From: Sphingobacterium sp. T2
GTDB lineage: Bacteria; Bacteroidota; Bacteroidia; Sphingobacteriales; Sphingobacteriaceae
Assembly: GCF_000814685.1 (NCBI RefSeq)
Contig: NZ_JXAC01000010.1
Location: 1-35,533, forward strand
Direction: 5' to 3'
DNA length: 35,533 nucleotides
Positions 1 through 8,804 of the stretch are shown in pieces (within the stretch, counting starts at the first letter, position 1; the number at the start of each line of letters is the position of its first letter). A model generated the notes under the pieces. The model searched no databases, was not told where the DNA came from, and worked only from the letters and a program-made list of their open reading frames with translations. The translations under genes and the position numbers were made by a program.

Positions 1-116
1 TTACTTGCAGGACGGATCGAAATGATCTTTTTGAGGATGATGTTTTCTGCTTTCCAACGTTTTAAAACTTCCTTGCCGATCTCCGGTAAATTTAACTGCT
101 TATATTCCTTGTACAT
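1..116 (-). CDS. ileS: Isoleucyl-tRNA synthetase, N-terminal fragment (cut by window edge)
   Basis: Only the first 38 codons are inside the window; the gene runs off the left end. The reading begins MYKEYKQLNLPEIGKEVLKR, which I recognise as the usual start of Bacteroidota isoleucyl-tRNA synthetase, the cytosolic class I enzyme that charges tRNA-Ile. The catalytic HIGH and KMSKS signatures lie outside. The ATG at 116-114 is the natural start because the family begins with exactly this MYKE-type opening. The residues after codon 25 (ENIILKKIISIRPAS) are close to, but not identical with, the ENIFEKSI type I expect, so a small base error here cannot be excluded. The identification rests on about 38 residues. 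Confidence 0.72.
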   Translation of the reverse strand, partial: MYKEYKQLNLPEIGKEVLKRWKAENIILKKIISIRPAS

Positions 117-295
117 CACGTATTTTATATCAAAATTTCAAAGGTCGCTAATTTAACGAAATAACTTTAAAAATGGAAAGGTGAAAAAATAAGGATAATA
201 GAGAGGGGCAAATTTCTTCTTTTTGATTTATTGTTTAATAAAATATGTGACCCAAAAGAGCTGCCTGCTCGAGCGATGGATAATGGATAGAAAAT

Positions 296-324
296 AAAAA
301 AGCACCTTTTATGGTGCTTTTTTT
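296..324 (-). terminator. Intrinsic terminator after the A-type Fe-S carrier gene
   Basis: An 11-bp stem (296-306 with 313-323, core AGCACC/GGTGCT) with a 6-nt loop is flanked by A on the left and T on the right, so it can work on both strands. It sits 20 nt past the stop of the minus-strand gene at 344-697, which is its likely user. Confidence 0.8.
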
Positions 325-343
325 ATGAAAATTGAATCAGCTT

Positions 344-697
344 TTATGCAGAGAAACTTGACCCGCAACCACAAGTACTAGTCGCATTTGGATTGTTAAA
401 TGTAAATCCTCTGGCGTCCAATCCGTTTTTGAAGTCTACTTCCATTCCGGCAAGATACATGCCGTGAGCTTTATTCATGAAAATACGGATTCCTTCGTAG
501 GTGTATTCGTTGTCACCATCTTGTTTTTGGTCGAAGCCAAGAACATAGCTCAAACCTGAACATCCACCTCCCTGAACACCTATGCGTAAGCCAAATTCAG
601 GTCCCAACTCTTGTTGGTCTATCAGTTTTTTCAATTCTGCTACAGCTCCCGGCGTAAAGGTTATAGGTGCCGTATTGATTATATTGTCTGTACTCAT
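344..697 (-). CDS. A-type iron-sulfur cluster carrier (HesB/IscA/ErpA family)
   Basis: This 117-residue protein has the family length and the three conserved cysteines: one in GGGCSGLSY (about residue 46) and two in the C-terminal TCGCGSSF (about residues 109 and 111). These ligate an Fe-S cluster that the carrier passes from a scaffold to apo-proteins in the cytosol. IscA, ErpA and SufA cannot be told apart from this sequence alone, so no symbol is given. The gene stands alone, with a terminator behind it and a Bacteroidota-type TAnnTTTG promoter motif about 30 nt ahead. No isc or suf genes are next to it, so clusters are presumably built by enzymes encoded elsewhere. Confidence 0.93.
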   Translation of the reverse strand: MSTDNIINTAPITFTPGAVAELKKLIDQQELGPEFGLRIGVQGGGCSGLSYVLGFDQKQDGDNEYTYEGIRIFMNKAHGMYLAGMEVDFKNGLDARGFTFNNPNATSTCGCGSSFSA

Positions 698-725
698 AGT
701 TTTCTACACTGAATTGATAGTTTAA

Positions 726-733
726 CAAAATTA
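726..733 (-). promoter_or_regulatory. Bacteroidota -7 box upstream of the Fe-S carrier gene
   Basis: On the minus strand the sequence is TAATTTTG, matching TAnnTTTG. It would place transcription start about 20 nt ahead of the ATG at 697. No clear -33 TTG was found at the ideal distance. Confidence 0.45.
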
Positions 734-787
734 CATATTTTTAGCCATTAATCTTTAGACTTATAATTTTTGACAATTTTTAAACAT

Positions 788-1306
788 ATGAATATCTATA
801 ATTTTCTGTTGGATACCTTGAGCATAGGCGTGGGCGTATTTGTGGCTTTGTTGGCGGTATTATATATCTTGTGGCCGAAAGTGGAGCGTTTAGTATTGAA
901 AGTGCAAACTATAGCGTCCGGCAGGGAAAACAGAAGGGAAAAGGCTCAGCTGCGGCTGGCAGCATACGAACGGCTTATATTGTACTGTCATCGTATCTCG
1001 CCTTATCAGGTGATGTTAAGAAACCACGATGCTGGCCTGACGGTGGAGCAGTTCAAGGCAGCCTTGGTAAGCGATATCGAACAAGAATTTCAGCATAACA
1101 TTACGCAGCAGCTATATGTGTCGGATGCAGCATGGACAGTAGTGAAAAATCTTAAAGACACCACCATCACTATGCTCACCAACATACAAAAAGAGGCGTC
1201 TGCTACAACAGTAGATAACTATGTGGCTGCAGTCATTAAATATGTGGCGGAATTAGAGGTTAATCCCTATGAGGCGGCCCAGATTATTCTAAAAAAAGAA
1301 GTATAA
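788..1306 (+). CDS. Membrane-anchored protein of unknown function (Bacteroidota-specific type)
   Basis: The product is about 172 residues. Residues 3 to 28 form one strongly hydrophobic segment (FLLDTLSIGVGVFVALLAVL), followed by a basic stretch rich in R and K, so the protein is probably anchored by its N-terminus with a helical cytosolic domain. The motif LRLAAYERLILYCHRISP and the phrase QEFQHNITQQLYVSD recur in uncharacterised Bacteroidota proteins of this size that I have seen; no enzyme motif is visible. I chose the ATG at 788 rather than the in-frame TTG at 770, because 788 opens directly into the hydrophobic segment. It lies between a divergent Fe-S carrier gene and glyA, which gives no clue to function. 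Confidence 0.75.
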   Translation: MNIYNFLLDTLSIGVGVFVALLAVLYILWPKVERLVLKVQTIASGRENRREKAQLRLAAYERLILYCHRISPYQVMLRNHDAGLTVEQFKAALVSDIEQEFQHNITQQLYVSDAAWTVVKNLKDTTITMLTNIQKEASATTVDNYVAAVIKYVAELEVNPYEAAQIILKKEV

Positions 1307-1422
1307 ATCCAATAAAATTTTTGTAAGCGTCCTTTGGGGATGTGAAAATTAACGAATTTTTATTTCCGACTTACTTTTTGAAAAGAAATAGCAAAGGGTG
1401 CCCCGAAAAGTTTAGAGAATCG

Positions 1423-1430
1423 TATATTTG
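1423..1430 (+). promoter_or_regulatory. glyA promoter, -7 box
   Basis: TATATTTG followed by C is a close match to the Bacteroidota TAnnTTTG box, about 43 nt ahead of the glyA ATG. The -33 element is not obvious. Confidence 0.6.
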
Positions 1431-1472
1431 CAACGAAAATAAATAATCCACATCCCTCAATAATTAAGAATA

Positions 1473-2744
1473 ATGGAAAGAGATCAAGCCATCTTTAATC
1501 TTATCGCTGAAGAGCTAAAGCGCCAAGAAGAAGGTATAGAATTAATCGCCTCGGAAAACTTCGTGAGTAAACAAGTGATGGAAGCCGCAGGTTCGGTATT
1601 GACCAACAAATATGCGGAAGGACTTCCAGGAAAGCGTTACTACGGAGGCTGTGAAGTTGTTGACCAAATAGAATCTATTGCTATCGAAAGAGCGAAAAAA
1701 CTTTTCGGGGCAGAATGGGTTAACGTACAACCTCACTCTGGAGCGCAAGCTAATGCAGCGGTATTTTTAGCTACCCTTAAGCCGGGAGACAAAATTTTAG
1801 GTCTTGACTTATCGCACGGTGGTCACTTGACTCACGGTTCTCCTGCCAACCTGTCCGGAAAAATCTATCAACCATTATTTTACGGTGTAAAAGAAGAAAC
1901 CGGATTAATCGATTACGAAGGATTAGAAGAAACAGCACTACGTGAAAAACCTAAGATGATTATCTGTGGTGCTTCAGCATATTCACGTGACTGGGATTAT
2001 GCACGTATCCGTAAGGTTGCGGATGAAATCGGTGCCCTTGTATTGGCGGACATCTCACACCCTGCGGGTCTTATTGCTAAAGGCTTGTTGAACGACCCTC
2101 TAAAACACTGTCACATCGTAACGACAACTACCCACAAAACATTACGTGGTCCTCGTGGCGGTATGATCATGGTAGGTAAAGATTTCGAAAATCCATGGGG
2201 TATCACTACACCTAAGGGGGAAGTGCGCACGATTACCCAATTGTTAGATTTGGCGGTATTCCCAGGTACTCAAGGTGGTCCTCTTGAACATACTATCGCG
2301 GCCAAAGCGGTAGCCTTCGGAGAGGCTCTTTCTGATGAATATCTAGAGTATGTAAAACAAGTGAGAGCAAATGCTCAGACCTTGGCGAAGTTCTTCGTGG
2401 AACGTGACTACAAAATCATCTCGGGAGGTACTGACAACCACCTCATGTTGGTAGACCTACGCAACAAAGATATCTCAGGTAAGGAAGCTGAAGCGGTGTT
2501 GGGTCAGGCAGGTATCACTACCAACAAAAATATGGTTCCTTTTGATACACGTTCACCTTTCGTAACTTCAGGAGTGAGATTCGGTACTGCAGCTATCACT
2601 ACTCGCGGTATCAAAGAAGCCGAAATGATTCAAATCGGAGAATTGATCGATGAAGCATTGAAAGCTAAATCGGATGCAGCGAAGTTGGCTACTATCCATG
2701 GGAAAGTAAAAGAAATGATGGCTAAATTCCCGCTATATCGCTAA
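1473..2744 (+). CDS. glyA: Serine hydroxymethyltransferase
   Basis: This PLP enzyme interconverts serine and glycine while charging tetrahydrofolate with a one-carbon unit, feeding purine, thymidylate and methionine synthesis in the cytosol. The 423-residue length is normal. Visible signatures include the N-terminal [28 protein letters not shown], the [11 protein letters not shown] loop, and the PLP-lysine segment [14 protein letters not shown] near residue 220. The frame is intact throughout. It has its own -7 box and a strong terminator, so it is probably monocistronic. The ATG at 1473 gives the usual family N-terminus ([11 protein letters not shown]). Confidence 0.98.
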   Translation: MERDQAIFNLIAEELKRQEEGIELIASENFVSKQVMEAAGSVLTNKYAEGLPGKRYYGGCEVVDQIESIAIERAKKLFGAEWVNVQPHSGAQANAAVFLATLKPGDKILGLDLSHGGHLTHGSPANLSGKIYQPLFYGVKEETGLIDYEGLEETALREKPKMIICGASAYSRDWDYARIRKVADEIGALVLADISHPAGLIAKGLLNDPLKHCHIVTTTTHKTLRGPRGGMIMVGKDFENPWGITTPKGEVRTITQLLDLAVFPGTQGGPLEHTIAAKAVAFGEALSDEYLEYVKQVRANAQTLAKFFVERDYKIISGGTDNHLMLVDLRNKDISGKEAEAVLGQAGITTNKNMVPFDTRSPFVTSGVRFGTAAITTRGIKEAEMIQIGELIDEALKAKSDAAKLATIHGKVKEMMAKFPLYR

Positions 2745-2774
2745 GATTTATTCCCTAAGGAATTCAAAATAGAG

Positions 2775-2806
2775 GAGGCTTCAAACATTTTTGAAGCCTC
2801 TTTTGT
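2775..2806 (+). terminator. glyA intrinsic terminator
   Basis: A perfect 11-bp stem (2775-2785 GAGGCTTCAAA with 2790-2800) and a 4-nt loop are followed by TTTTGTTTT, 30 nt after the glyA stop. Confidence 0.9.
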
Positions 2807-2852
2807 TTTATAGATATAGAATGTGAATTAATGTTAAAACTCTTTTCCTTTC

Positions 2853-2884
2853 TTGTATTAGTAAAGTTTTTTAAGCTATTTTTG
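2853..2884 (+). promoter_or_regulatory. Possible promoter of the sigma factor gene
   Basis: TATTTTTG at 2877-2884 fits TAnnTTTG, with a TTG at 2853-2855 about 21 nt upstream. It would give a leader of roughly 100 nt. The motif is short and the region AT-rich, so this is tentative. Confidence 0.4.
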
Positions 2885-2993
2885 ACTCGAGAGAAATAGA
2901 TATTGCTTAAATGTTAAACCTATAAAAACATCGCCTATAGAAACACGCTTACTCTTAATAAATGATTCTTGCTGATTCATAAAATATTATTAT

Positions 2994-3589
2994 ATGAAGA
3001 CAACTTTAAATGCCTTGAGCGATCAGGAACTTATCCATCTGTATCAAGGAGGCGAACGAAAGTGGAATTAAAAGAACTGATAGACCGCTATAAGAGTAAG
3101 ATTTATACCTTCATCTATACCAAAGTGAGGGACGAGTTTCTGGCAGAAGATATTTTCCAGGAAACCTTTATCAAGGTAATCAATACGATTAAGACGGGAG
3201 GATATAATGAGGAAGGCAAATTTCTTCCTTGGGTGTTGCGCATTGCTTACAATATGATTATTGACCACTTCCGCAAAGAGAAGCGCCTCCCTAATGTGGT
3301 GAGCAGCGACGGCTTTGATATCTTCGAGGTGTTGCGGTTTGCCGAAGACGATGCCGAAAAGAAGATGGTGCGTTCACAGATAAGCGCAGACCTACAGAAG
3401 ATTATACAGCTCCTGCCGGATGACCAGAAGGAAGTGCTCATCATGCGTCATTTCTGTGATATGAGCTTCAAAGAAATTGCAGACATTACCAATGTAAGTA
3501 TCAACACGGCATTAGGCAGGATGCGCTATGCACTAAGTAACCTGCGACGCCTTATCGAAGAACATAATATCAGCTTTCAGCTTTATTGA
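2994..3589 (+). CDS. ECF-type RNA polymerase sigma factor, frame broken once
   Basis: The natural start is the ATG at 2994, giving MKTTLNALSDQELIHLYQGG, a typical Bacteroidota sigma-70-family opening. That frame stops after 26 codons, and the rest continues in another frame from about 3060; adding one base in the short A run at 3056-3062 joins them into about 198 residues. Region 2 is seen as IYTKVRDEFLAEDIFQETFIKV with FLPWVLRIAYNMIIDHFRK; region 4 as LLPDDQKEVLIMRHFCDMSF plus the helix-turn-helix KEIADITNVSINTALGRMRYA. It would direct core RNA polymerase to a specific promoter set. No anti-sigma gene is adjacent. The single missing base looks like a sequencing error, since both halves keep good family sequence. 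Confidence 0.88.
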
Positions 3590-3669
3590 GGACTGCAACA
3601 TTGACCTTTCCCGTCGTCAGAAAAAGACATAATGGCATTTCCTTCGTAAGAATTTGGAAATAGTCTTGC

Positions 3670-3697
3670 TTTGGAATCAAAATTGTGATTATCTTAG
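3670..3697 (+). promoter_or_regulatory. Possible promoter of the zinc peptidase gene
   Basis: TTTGG at 3670-3674 is followed, about 16 nt on, by TATCTTAG at 3690-3697, a near match to TAnnTTTG with one difference. The gene start is at 3726. Confidence 0.35.
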
Positions 3698-3725
3698 TGA
3701 GCATAAACAACTATAATTTTAAGAT

Positions 3726-4415
3726 ATGACAATTTGGTTTTTATTAATAGCGATTGGTATTCTTGGTATGATGGTGCAATGGAGATTCAAGAGTAAGTTT
3801 ACGACTTATTCTGAACAGCCATTGTCTTCGGGATTATCCGGTGCTGAAATAGCACAAAAAATGTTGCATGAGAATGGCATCTACGATGTACAGGTAATTT
3901 CGGTAGAAGGACAATTGACAGATCATTATAATCCAACAAATAAAACAGTAAATCTAAGTCCGGAAGTTTATCACGGACGCAGTGTGGCAGCCGCTGCTGT
4001 AGCAGCCCACGAATGTGGTCATGCCGTGCAGCACGCTACAGCCTATTCCTGGCTGCAGTTTCGTTCGGCGATGGTACCTATAGTAAATGTGGCATCACGT
4101 ATCACCCAATTTACACTGATGATTGGTGTGATGTTAGCCGTATTTTCGCATGTATATCTGTTGCTACAGATTGGCGTGGCAGCCTTAGCTGTAACAACAT
4201 TATTCAGCTTTATCACGCTGCCGGTAGAATTTGATGCCTCCAAGCGTGCCTTGGCGTGGTTGGATACATCCAATGTGACACATAGTAAAACAGAACATGA
4301 TGGTGCTAAAGATGCACTGAAATGGGCAGCTATGACATATGTGATAGCAGCATTATCGGCTCTGGTGACATTATTGTACTATGCCCAAATGCTAGCAGGA
4401 AGAAGAGATGACTAA
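3726..4415 (+). CDS. Membrane zinc metallopeptidase (YugP-like family)
   Basis: The 229-residue protein has an N-terminal membrane segment (IWFLLIAIGILGMMVQW), then the zinc signature AHECGHAVQHA (HExxH-type with E as the catalytic base; about residues 97-107), and further hydrophobic segments near 125-160 and 200-220. This matches the neutral zinc metallopeptidases resembling Bacillus YugP, whose substrates are not known. The active site presumably faces the cytosol or membrane interface. The phrases LSPEVYHGRSVAAAAVAAHE and LPVEFDASKRALAWL are also typical of the family. The gene is alone between a possible promoter and a clear terminator. The fold assignment is strong; the physiological role is unknown. 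Confidence 0.9.
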   Translation: MTIWFLLIAIGILGMMVQWRFKSKFTTYSEQPLSSGLSGAEIAQKMLHENGIYDVQVISVEGQLTDHYNPTNKTVNLSPEVYHGRSVAAAAVAAHECGHAVQHATAYSWLQFRSAMVPIVNVASRITQFTLMIGVMLAVFSHVYLLLQIGVAALAVTTLFSFITLPVEFDASKRALAWLDTSNVTHSKTEHDGAKDALKWAAMTYVIAALSALVTLLYYAQMLAGRRDD

Positions 4416-4438
4416 TTGATATAGCTAGGAACTACGTG

Positions 4439-4467
4439 AAAGGGAGATAGGCTTATCTCCCTTTTTT
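4439..4467 (+). terminator. Intrinsic terminator after the zinc peptidase gene
   Basis: An 11-bp stem AAAGGGAGATA / TATCTCCCTTT (4439-4449 with 4454-4464) with loop GGCT ends in a run of T. Confidence 0.88.
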
Positions 4468-4510
4468 GTGTTTAGTGACAAAGCATAGATATCCTTTCAT
4501 GGCAATTTTG

Positions 4511-4518
4511 TAACTTTG
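4511..4518 (+). promoter_or_regulatory. ffh promoter, -7 box
   Basis: TAACTTTG followed by T matches TAnnTTTG and lies 33 nt ahead of the ffh ATG. The -33 element is uncertain. Confidence 0.5.
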
Positions 4519-4550
4519 TGGTTTAGCATAAGAATTTCAAAAGATTAACT

Positions 4551-5893
4551 ATGTTTTCAAATCTTCAGGATAAATTAGAAAGAGCCTTTAAAGTCTTAAA
4601 GGGACAAGGAAATATTACAGAAATCAACGTCGCTGAGACGATGAAAGAAATTCGCAAGGCATTGTTGGATGCCGATGTGAATTATAAAACAGCCAAGACT
4701 TTTACCGACCAAGTAAAACAAAAAGCTTTAGGTCAAAATGTAATCAACAGCATTTCGCCGGGACAGCTGTTGACTAAGATTATGAACGACGAGTTGACCG
4801 CCTTGATGGGAGGTACAACTTCGGAGTTAGACCTTTCTAAAAATCCTACTATCATCCTTATTGCAGGTTTGAATGGTGCCGGTAAAACTACCTTTTCAGG
4901 TAAGTTAGCCAATTATCTGAAAGAGAAGAAGGGGAAAAAGCCTTTGTTGGTAGCGGGTGACGTTTACCGTCCTGCAGCTATTGACCAATTGGAGGTGTTG
5001 GGAAATCAGGTAGGAGTTCCGGTTTATACGGATAGAACATCCACGGATCCTATTGCCATTGCCAAAGCGGGGGTAGAAGAAGGAAAGAAAAACGGAAATA
5101 ACGTAATCATTATCGATACGGCAGGTCGCCTAGCTGTAGATGAGCCTCTGATGGTGGAAATATCTGCGGTAAAGGAAGCAACGCAGCCGCATGAAATCTT
5201 ATTCGTCGTGGACGCCATGACCGGTCAGGATGCTGTGAATACGGCCAAAGCGTTCAACGACCGTCTTGACTTTACCGGCGTTGTATTGACCAAATTGGAT
5301 GGTGATACACGTGGTGGTGCAGCCTTATCTATCAAATCTGTTGTCAATAAGCTATCAAATTTATAGGTACAGGAGAGAAGATGGATGCTTTGGATGTGTT
5401 CCACCCGGATCGTATGGCTTCCCGTATCTTAGGTATGGGGGACGTGGTATCCTTGGTAGAACGTGCTCAGCAGCAGTTTGACGAAAAGCAGGCTGCCGAA
5501 TTGCAGAAGAAAATACGTAAGAACCAGTTCGATTTCAACGACTTCCGTGCGCAGATACAGCAAATCAAGAAGATGGGCAATATGAAAGATTTGGTGGGTA
5601 TGATTCCAGGCGCTTCCAAAGCGTTGAAAGATGTGGAAATCGACGACAATGCTTTCAAACCTATCGAAGCTATTATTGATTCGATGACACCGAAAGAACG
5701 TGAGAATCCGGATATCATAGACCAACGTAGAAGGATGCGTATCGCCAAAGGTTCTGGAACAAGTATCGAAGAGGTAAACAAGCTCATCAAGCAGTTTATG
5801 GACATGCGCAAAGTGATGAAGCAGATGTCAAACCCAGGAATGATGGCTAAGATGATGCGTAATATGCCTAAAATGCCGGGTAGACCATTTTAA
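4551..5893 (+). CDS. ffh: Signal recognition particle GTPase Ffh, frame broken once
   Basis: Ffh binds 4.5S RNA and signal sequences of nascent membrane proteins and, with FtsY, delivers ribosomes to the Sec translocon. The N domain (about residues 1-85) is followed by the G domain with GLNGAGKTTFSGKLA (P-loop, about 105), DVYRPAAIDQL, DTAGRLAVDEPL and TKLDGDTRGGAALS; then the methionine-rich M domain, with a C-terminal tail full of Met (MRKVMKQMSNPGMMAKMMRN). The frame stops at 5366 and resumes around 5354-5381. One missing base at the CC after AAG (about 5352) restores NKPIKFIGTGEKMDALDVF, giving about 447 residues. As Ffh is essential and single copy, this is almost certainly a sequence error. 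A terminator follows. Confidence 0.96.
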
Positions 5894-5921
5894 GAAAGTA
5901 CAACATCAGTCAGCATACAAG

Positions 5922-5951
5922 GCAAGCTATTAATAGCTTGCTTTTGTTTTT
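5922..5951 (+). terminator. ffh intrinsic terminator
   Basis: A perfect 20-nt palindrome, GCAAGCTATTAATAGCTTGC (5922-5941), is followed by TTTTGTTTTT. Confidence 0.85.
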
Positions 5952-6011
5952 AAAAATCAATTTTGTTATGTAATTTTATAGGTATAGAATTAATTGTTAA
6001 TTTTGTACTAT

Positions 6012-6602
6012 ATGGACGATTACCCCACACAGTTATCTTCTTACGGTACAATCCTTCTCTTAGGATTAGCAGGGATATTATTGGTGTGTGTGACCATGTT
6101 TCTGGCGAAAATCTTGTCGCCCAATAAACCTAATCCTATCAAGCTGAGTACTTATGAATGTGGAGAAGAGCCGACCGGCACTTCTTGGGTGCAGTTCAAT
6201 CCGCGTTTCTATGTCATTGCATTGATATTTCTTCTTTTTGACGTAGAGCTCATCTTTGTTTTCCCTTGGGCAACGGTCTATGGACAGGCCGAACTTATTC
6301 AGATGGATTCCAGATGGGGATGGTTTACTTTAATCGAGATGGCCATCTTTTTGGGGATACTTATCCTAGGCTTGATCTATGTATGGAAAAGAGGGGATCT
6401 GCGCTGGGTCAAACCACAACATGTTACTCCTACTGTAGATGTAGCTATCCCTAAATCAGCATACAACGCATTAAACAATAAGTCTTATGAGGTAAGAGAC
6501 TATAGAGCTACGGTACAGGAACCGGTAGAAGAAAAACAAGAAGAAGCTAAACCACAGACTTCTTTAGGTTTCAAACCTCGATTTAAAAAGCCGAACGCAT
6601 GA
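6012..6602 (+). CDS. nuoA: NADH-quinone oxidoreductase subunit A with long C-terminal tail
   Basis: NuoA is a three-helix membrane subunit of respiratory complex I, lying next to the quinone-binding site. The 196-residue product has hydrophobic segments near residues 8-34, 69-92 and 99-122, and the diagnostic loop [20 protein letters not shown] containing the conserved Cys, then [12 protein letters not shown]. Usual NuoA proteins are about 120-150 residues; here some 65 extra charged, Pro/Glu/Lys-rich residues follow the last helix and should lie outside the membrane. I chose ATG 6012. A TAATTTTG motif sits only 7 nt before it (5998-6005), so either the mRNA is nearly leaderless or a further upstream box is used. 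It overlaps nuoB by 4 nt (ATGA). Confidence 0.95.
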   Translation: MDDYPTQLSSYGTILLLGLAGILLVCVTMFLAKILSPNKPNPIKLSTYECGEEPTGTSWVQFNPRFYVIALIFLLFDVELIFVFPWATVYGQAELIQMDSRWGWFTLIEMAIFLGILILGLIYVWKRGDLRWVKPQHVTPTVDVAIPKSAYNALNNKSYEVRDYRATVQEPVEEKQEEAKPQTSLGFKPRFKKPNA

Positions 6603-7105
6603 CAAATATAGAACAACAGTTGAGATCAGATGGGGTTATCGTCGCCAAGATCGATGACCTACTGAATTGGGCCCGTCTTTCGTCCATGTGGCCGGTAAGT
6701 TTCGGTATTGCGTGTTGTGCTATAGAGATGATGGGCGCTATGGCTTCCACCTATGATTTGGATCGGATTGGAGTGTTCCCTCGTCCATCGCCGCGGCAGG
6801 CCGATGTGATGATAATCGCGGGCACAGTAACCTTTAAGATGGCAGACCGTATCAAGCGTCTGTATGAGCAGATGCCAGAGCCTCGCTATGTCATCTCCAT
6901 GGGGTCTTGTTCAAATTGTGGAGGACCATATTGGCAACATGGCTATCACGTCGTGAAAGGTGTGGACAAGGTTATTCCGGTGGATGTATACGTGCAGGGA
7001 TGCCCTCCACGTCCGGAAGCATTAATAGGGGCGTTTTTGGAGCTACAAAAGAAGATAGAGAAGGAGCAAATCCTTCACGACAAATATTTTGAAGAGAGCG
7101 TTTAA
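6599..7105 (+). CDS. nuoB: NADH-quinone oxidoreductase subunit B (N2 iron-sulfur subunit)
   Basis: NuoB holds the terminal [4Fe-4S] cluster N2 of complex I, which hands electrons to quinone. The cluster ligands are visible as the tandem Cys in [10 protein letters not shown] (about residues 38-39), the Cys in [13 protein letters not shown] (about 103) and [11 protein letters not shown] (about 133). [19 protein letters not shown] is also family-typical. The length of 168 residues is normal and the frame intact. It is translationally coupled to nuoA through an ATGA overlap. Unusually, nuoC does not follow: the next gene, 15 nt on, is purK. Confidence 0.97.
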   Translation: MTNIEQQLRSDGVIVAKIDDLLNWARLSSMWPVSFGIACCAIEMMGAMASTYDLDRIGVFPRPSPRQADVMIIAGTVTFKMADRIKRLYEQMPEPRYVISMGSCSNCGGPYWQHGYHVVKGVDKVIPVDVYVQGCPPRPEALIGAFLELQKKIEKEQILHDKYFEESV

Positions 7106-7120
7106 TAGTATTATAAATAT

Positions 7121-8263
7121 ATGGCAAAAGATTTTTATGGTGAGTTGCAGTTAGGTATTCTTGGAGGCGGGCAGCTGGGACGTATGCTCATCCAAGAAGC
7201 TATAAATTTCAATGTGAACATCCATGTGCTGGATCCGGACAAAAATGCGCCGTGCCGCAAATTGTGTAATCATTTTGAATGTGGCTCATTGAGTGATTAT
7301 GATACTGTTTACAACTTCGGTAAGGAGTTGGACATGATCACTATAGAAATAGAAAAAGTAAATGTTGATGCTTTGGAAGCCTTGGAAGAAGAAGGAGTGC
7401 TTGTATATCCTCAGTCGCGTGTGATACGCCTTATTCAGGATAAAGGATTACAAAAGCAGTTTTTCAAGCAAAACGGAATTCCCACGCCGGCATTTCAGTT
7501 CATTTCAAATAAGGAATCCTTAAAATCGGCAAATCTTTCTATTCCTTATGTGCAGAAACTCCGTAGAGATGGGTATGATGGGAAGGGTGTCAAGATGATA
7601 CGCACAGAGGCAGATTTAGATAATGCATTCAATGAACCTTCCATCATAGAAGAGATTGTTGATTTCGAAAAAGAAATTGCTGTTATCGTAGCCCGCAATG
7701 ACAGAGGAGAGGTGAAGACCTTCCCTATGGTAGAAATGGAGTTCAATCCTGAAGCCAACTTGGTAGAATTTTTAATTTCTCCTTCTACATATAGCTTTGA
7801 GATTCAGCAGAAGGCAGAAGAACTGGCGAAGAAGATAGCAAACGATTTACAGATTGTAGGGCTGCTGGCTGTAGAGATGTTCTTGACCAAAGAAGGCGAA
7901 ATTCTGGTTAACGAGCTGGCTCCACGACCACACAATTCGGGACATCAAACGATAGAAGGAAATTTCACTTCTCAGTTTGGTCAGCATCTGCGTGCTATTT
8001 TTAATCTTCCTTTGGGAGATACCAGTGCTCGTACCAATGCTGTGATGATTAACCTGCTGGGAGAAGAAGGATACGAAGGACTTGCCAAATACGAAGGAGT
8101 AGAAGAAGTTTTGGCCATAGAAGGGGTTTATGTACATTTGTACGGAAAGAAATACACCAAGCCTTTCCGCAAGATGGGACATGTGTGTATCATCCATGCG
8201 GATAGGGAAGTGGCTATAAGCAACGCACGTAAAGTTCAGAAAATATTAAAAGTTATCGCATAG
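7121..8263 (+). CDS. purK: 5-(carboxyamino)imidazole ribonucleotide synthase
   Basis: PurK uses ATP and bicarbonate to carboxylate AIR to N5-CAIR, the sixth stage of purine synthesis, in the cytosol. The 380-residue protein begins with the nucleotide-binding [16 protein letters not shown], has an ATP-grasp middle with [18 protein letters not shown] and [20 protein letters not shown], and the family signature [11 protein letters not shown] (about residues 267-277). The frame is intact. It starts 15 nt after nuoB and is followed 4 nt later by purE, so nuoA-nuoB-purK-purE reads as one transcription unit. PurK and PurE act in consecutive steps. Confidence 0.97.
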   Translation: MAKDFYGELQLGILGGGQLGRMLIQEAINFNVNIHVLDPDKNAPCRKLCNHFECGSLSDYDTVYNFGKELDMITIEIEKVNVDALEALEEEGVLVYPQSRVIRLIQDKGLQKQFFKQNGIPTPAFQFISNKESLKSANLSIPYVQKLRRDGYDGKGVKMIRTEADLDNAFNEPSIIEEIVDFEKEIAVIVARNDRGEVKTFPMVEMEFNPEANLVEFLISPSTYSFEIQQKAEELAKKIANDLQIVGLLAVEMFLTKEGEILVNELAPRPHNSGHQTIEGNFTSQFGQHLRAIFNLPLGDTSARTNAVMINLLGEEGYEGLAKYEGVEEVLAIEGVYVHLYGKKYTKPFRKMGHVCIIHADREVAISNARKVQKILKVIA

Positions 8264-8267
8264 ATTT

Positions 8268-8774
8268 ATGAGTTCACAAACTGCTCAGGTAGGCATTATC
8301 ATGGGAAGCAAGTCAGATCTTCCCGTGATGCAGGATGCTGTAAATGTATTAAAAGAATTGGGTGTTGCCTTTGAGGTGACGATAGTGTCTGCACACCGTA
8401 CACCTCATCGTATGTTTGAATATGCGGAGAAGGCTGCGGAAAGAGGATTGAAAGTTATTATTGCAGGCGCCGGAGGTGCTGCTCACCTACCTGGGATGGT
8501 GGCTTCCATTACCCATCTACCGGTGATCGGCGTTCCTGTGAAATCTTCCAATTCCATCGATGGATGGGATTCTGTGCTGTCTATTCTGCAGATGCCAAAC
8601 GGTATTCCGGTGGCGACGGTAGCCCTTAATGCCGCGAAGAATGCAGGAATTTTGGCCGCACAGATTATCGCTACTCAAGATGCTAAGGTTGCTGAAAATC
8701 TTCTGAACTTCAAGAAAGGTCTTAAAGAAAAAGTCGAAGAGACGGCCAAAGAGGTAGAAAATATGACATTCTAA
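8268..8774 (+). CDS. purE: N5-carboxyaminoimidazole ribonucleotide mutase
   Basis: PurE (class I) moves the carboxyl group of N5-CAIR, made by PurK, to give CAIR. Signatures: [14 protein letters not shown] (substrate loop, about residue 10), [10 protein letters not shown] with the catalytic-site His, [13 protein letters not shown], and PVIGVPVKS. The length of 168 is usual. It follows purK by 4 nt, and the presence of purK confirms the two-step class I route rather than the one-step class II enzyme. A hairpin terminator lies just after the stop. Confidence 0.98.
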   Translation: MSSQTAQVGIIMGSKSDLPVMQDAVNVLKELGVAFEVTIVSAHRTPHRMFEYAEKAAERGLKVIIAGAGGAAHLPGMVASITHLPVIGVPVKSSNSIDGWDSVLSILQMPNGIPVATVALNAAKNAGILAAQIIATQDAKVAENLLNFKKGLKEKVEETAKEVENMTF

Positions 8775-8781
8775 ATAAAGT

Positions 8782-8804
8782 AAGGGGGATTTATCCCCCT
8801 TTTA
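8782..8804. terminator. Bidirectional terminator between purE and the TIM-barrel gene
   Basis: Inverted repeat AAGGGGGAT / ATCCCCCTT (8782-8790 with 8793-8801) runs into TTTATTTTG on the plus strand. It lies between convergent genes, overlapping the last codon of the minus-strand one, and can serve both. Confidence 0.75.
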
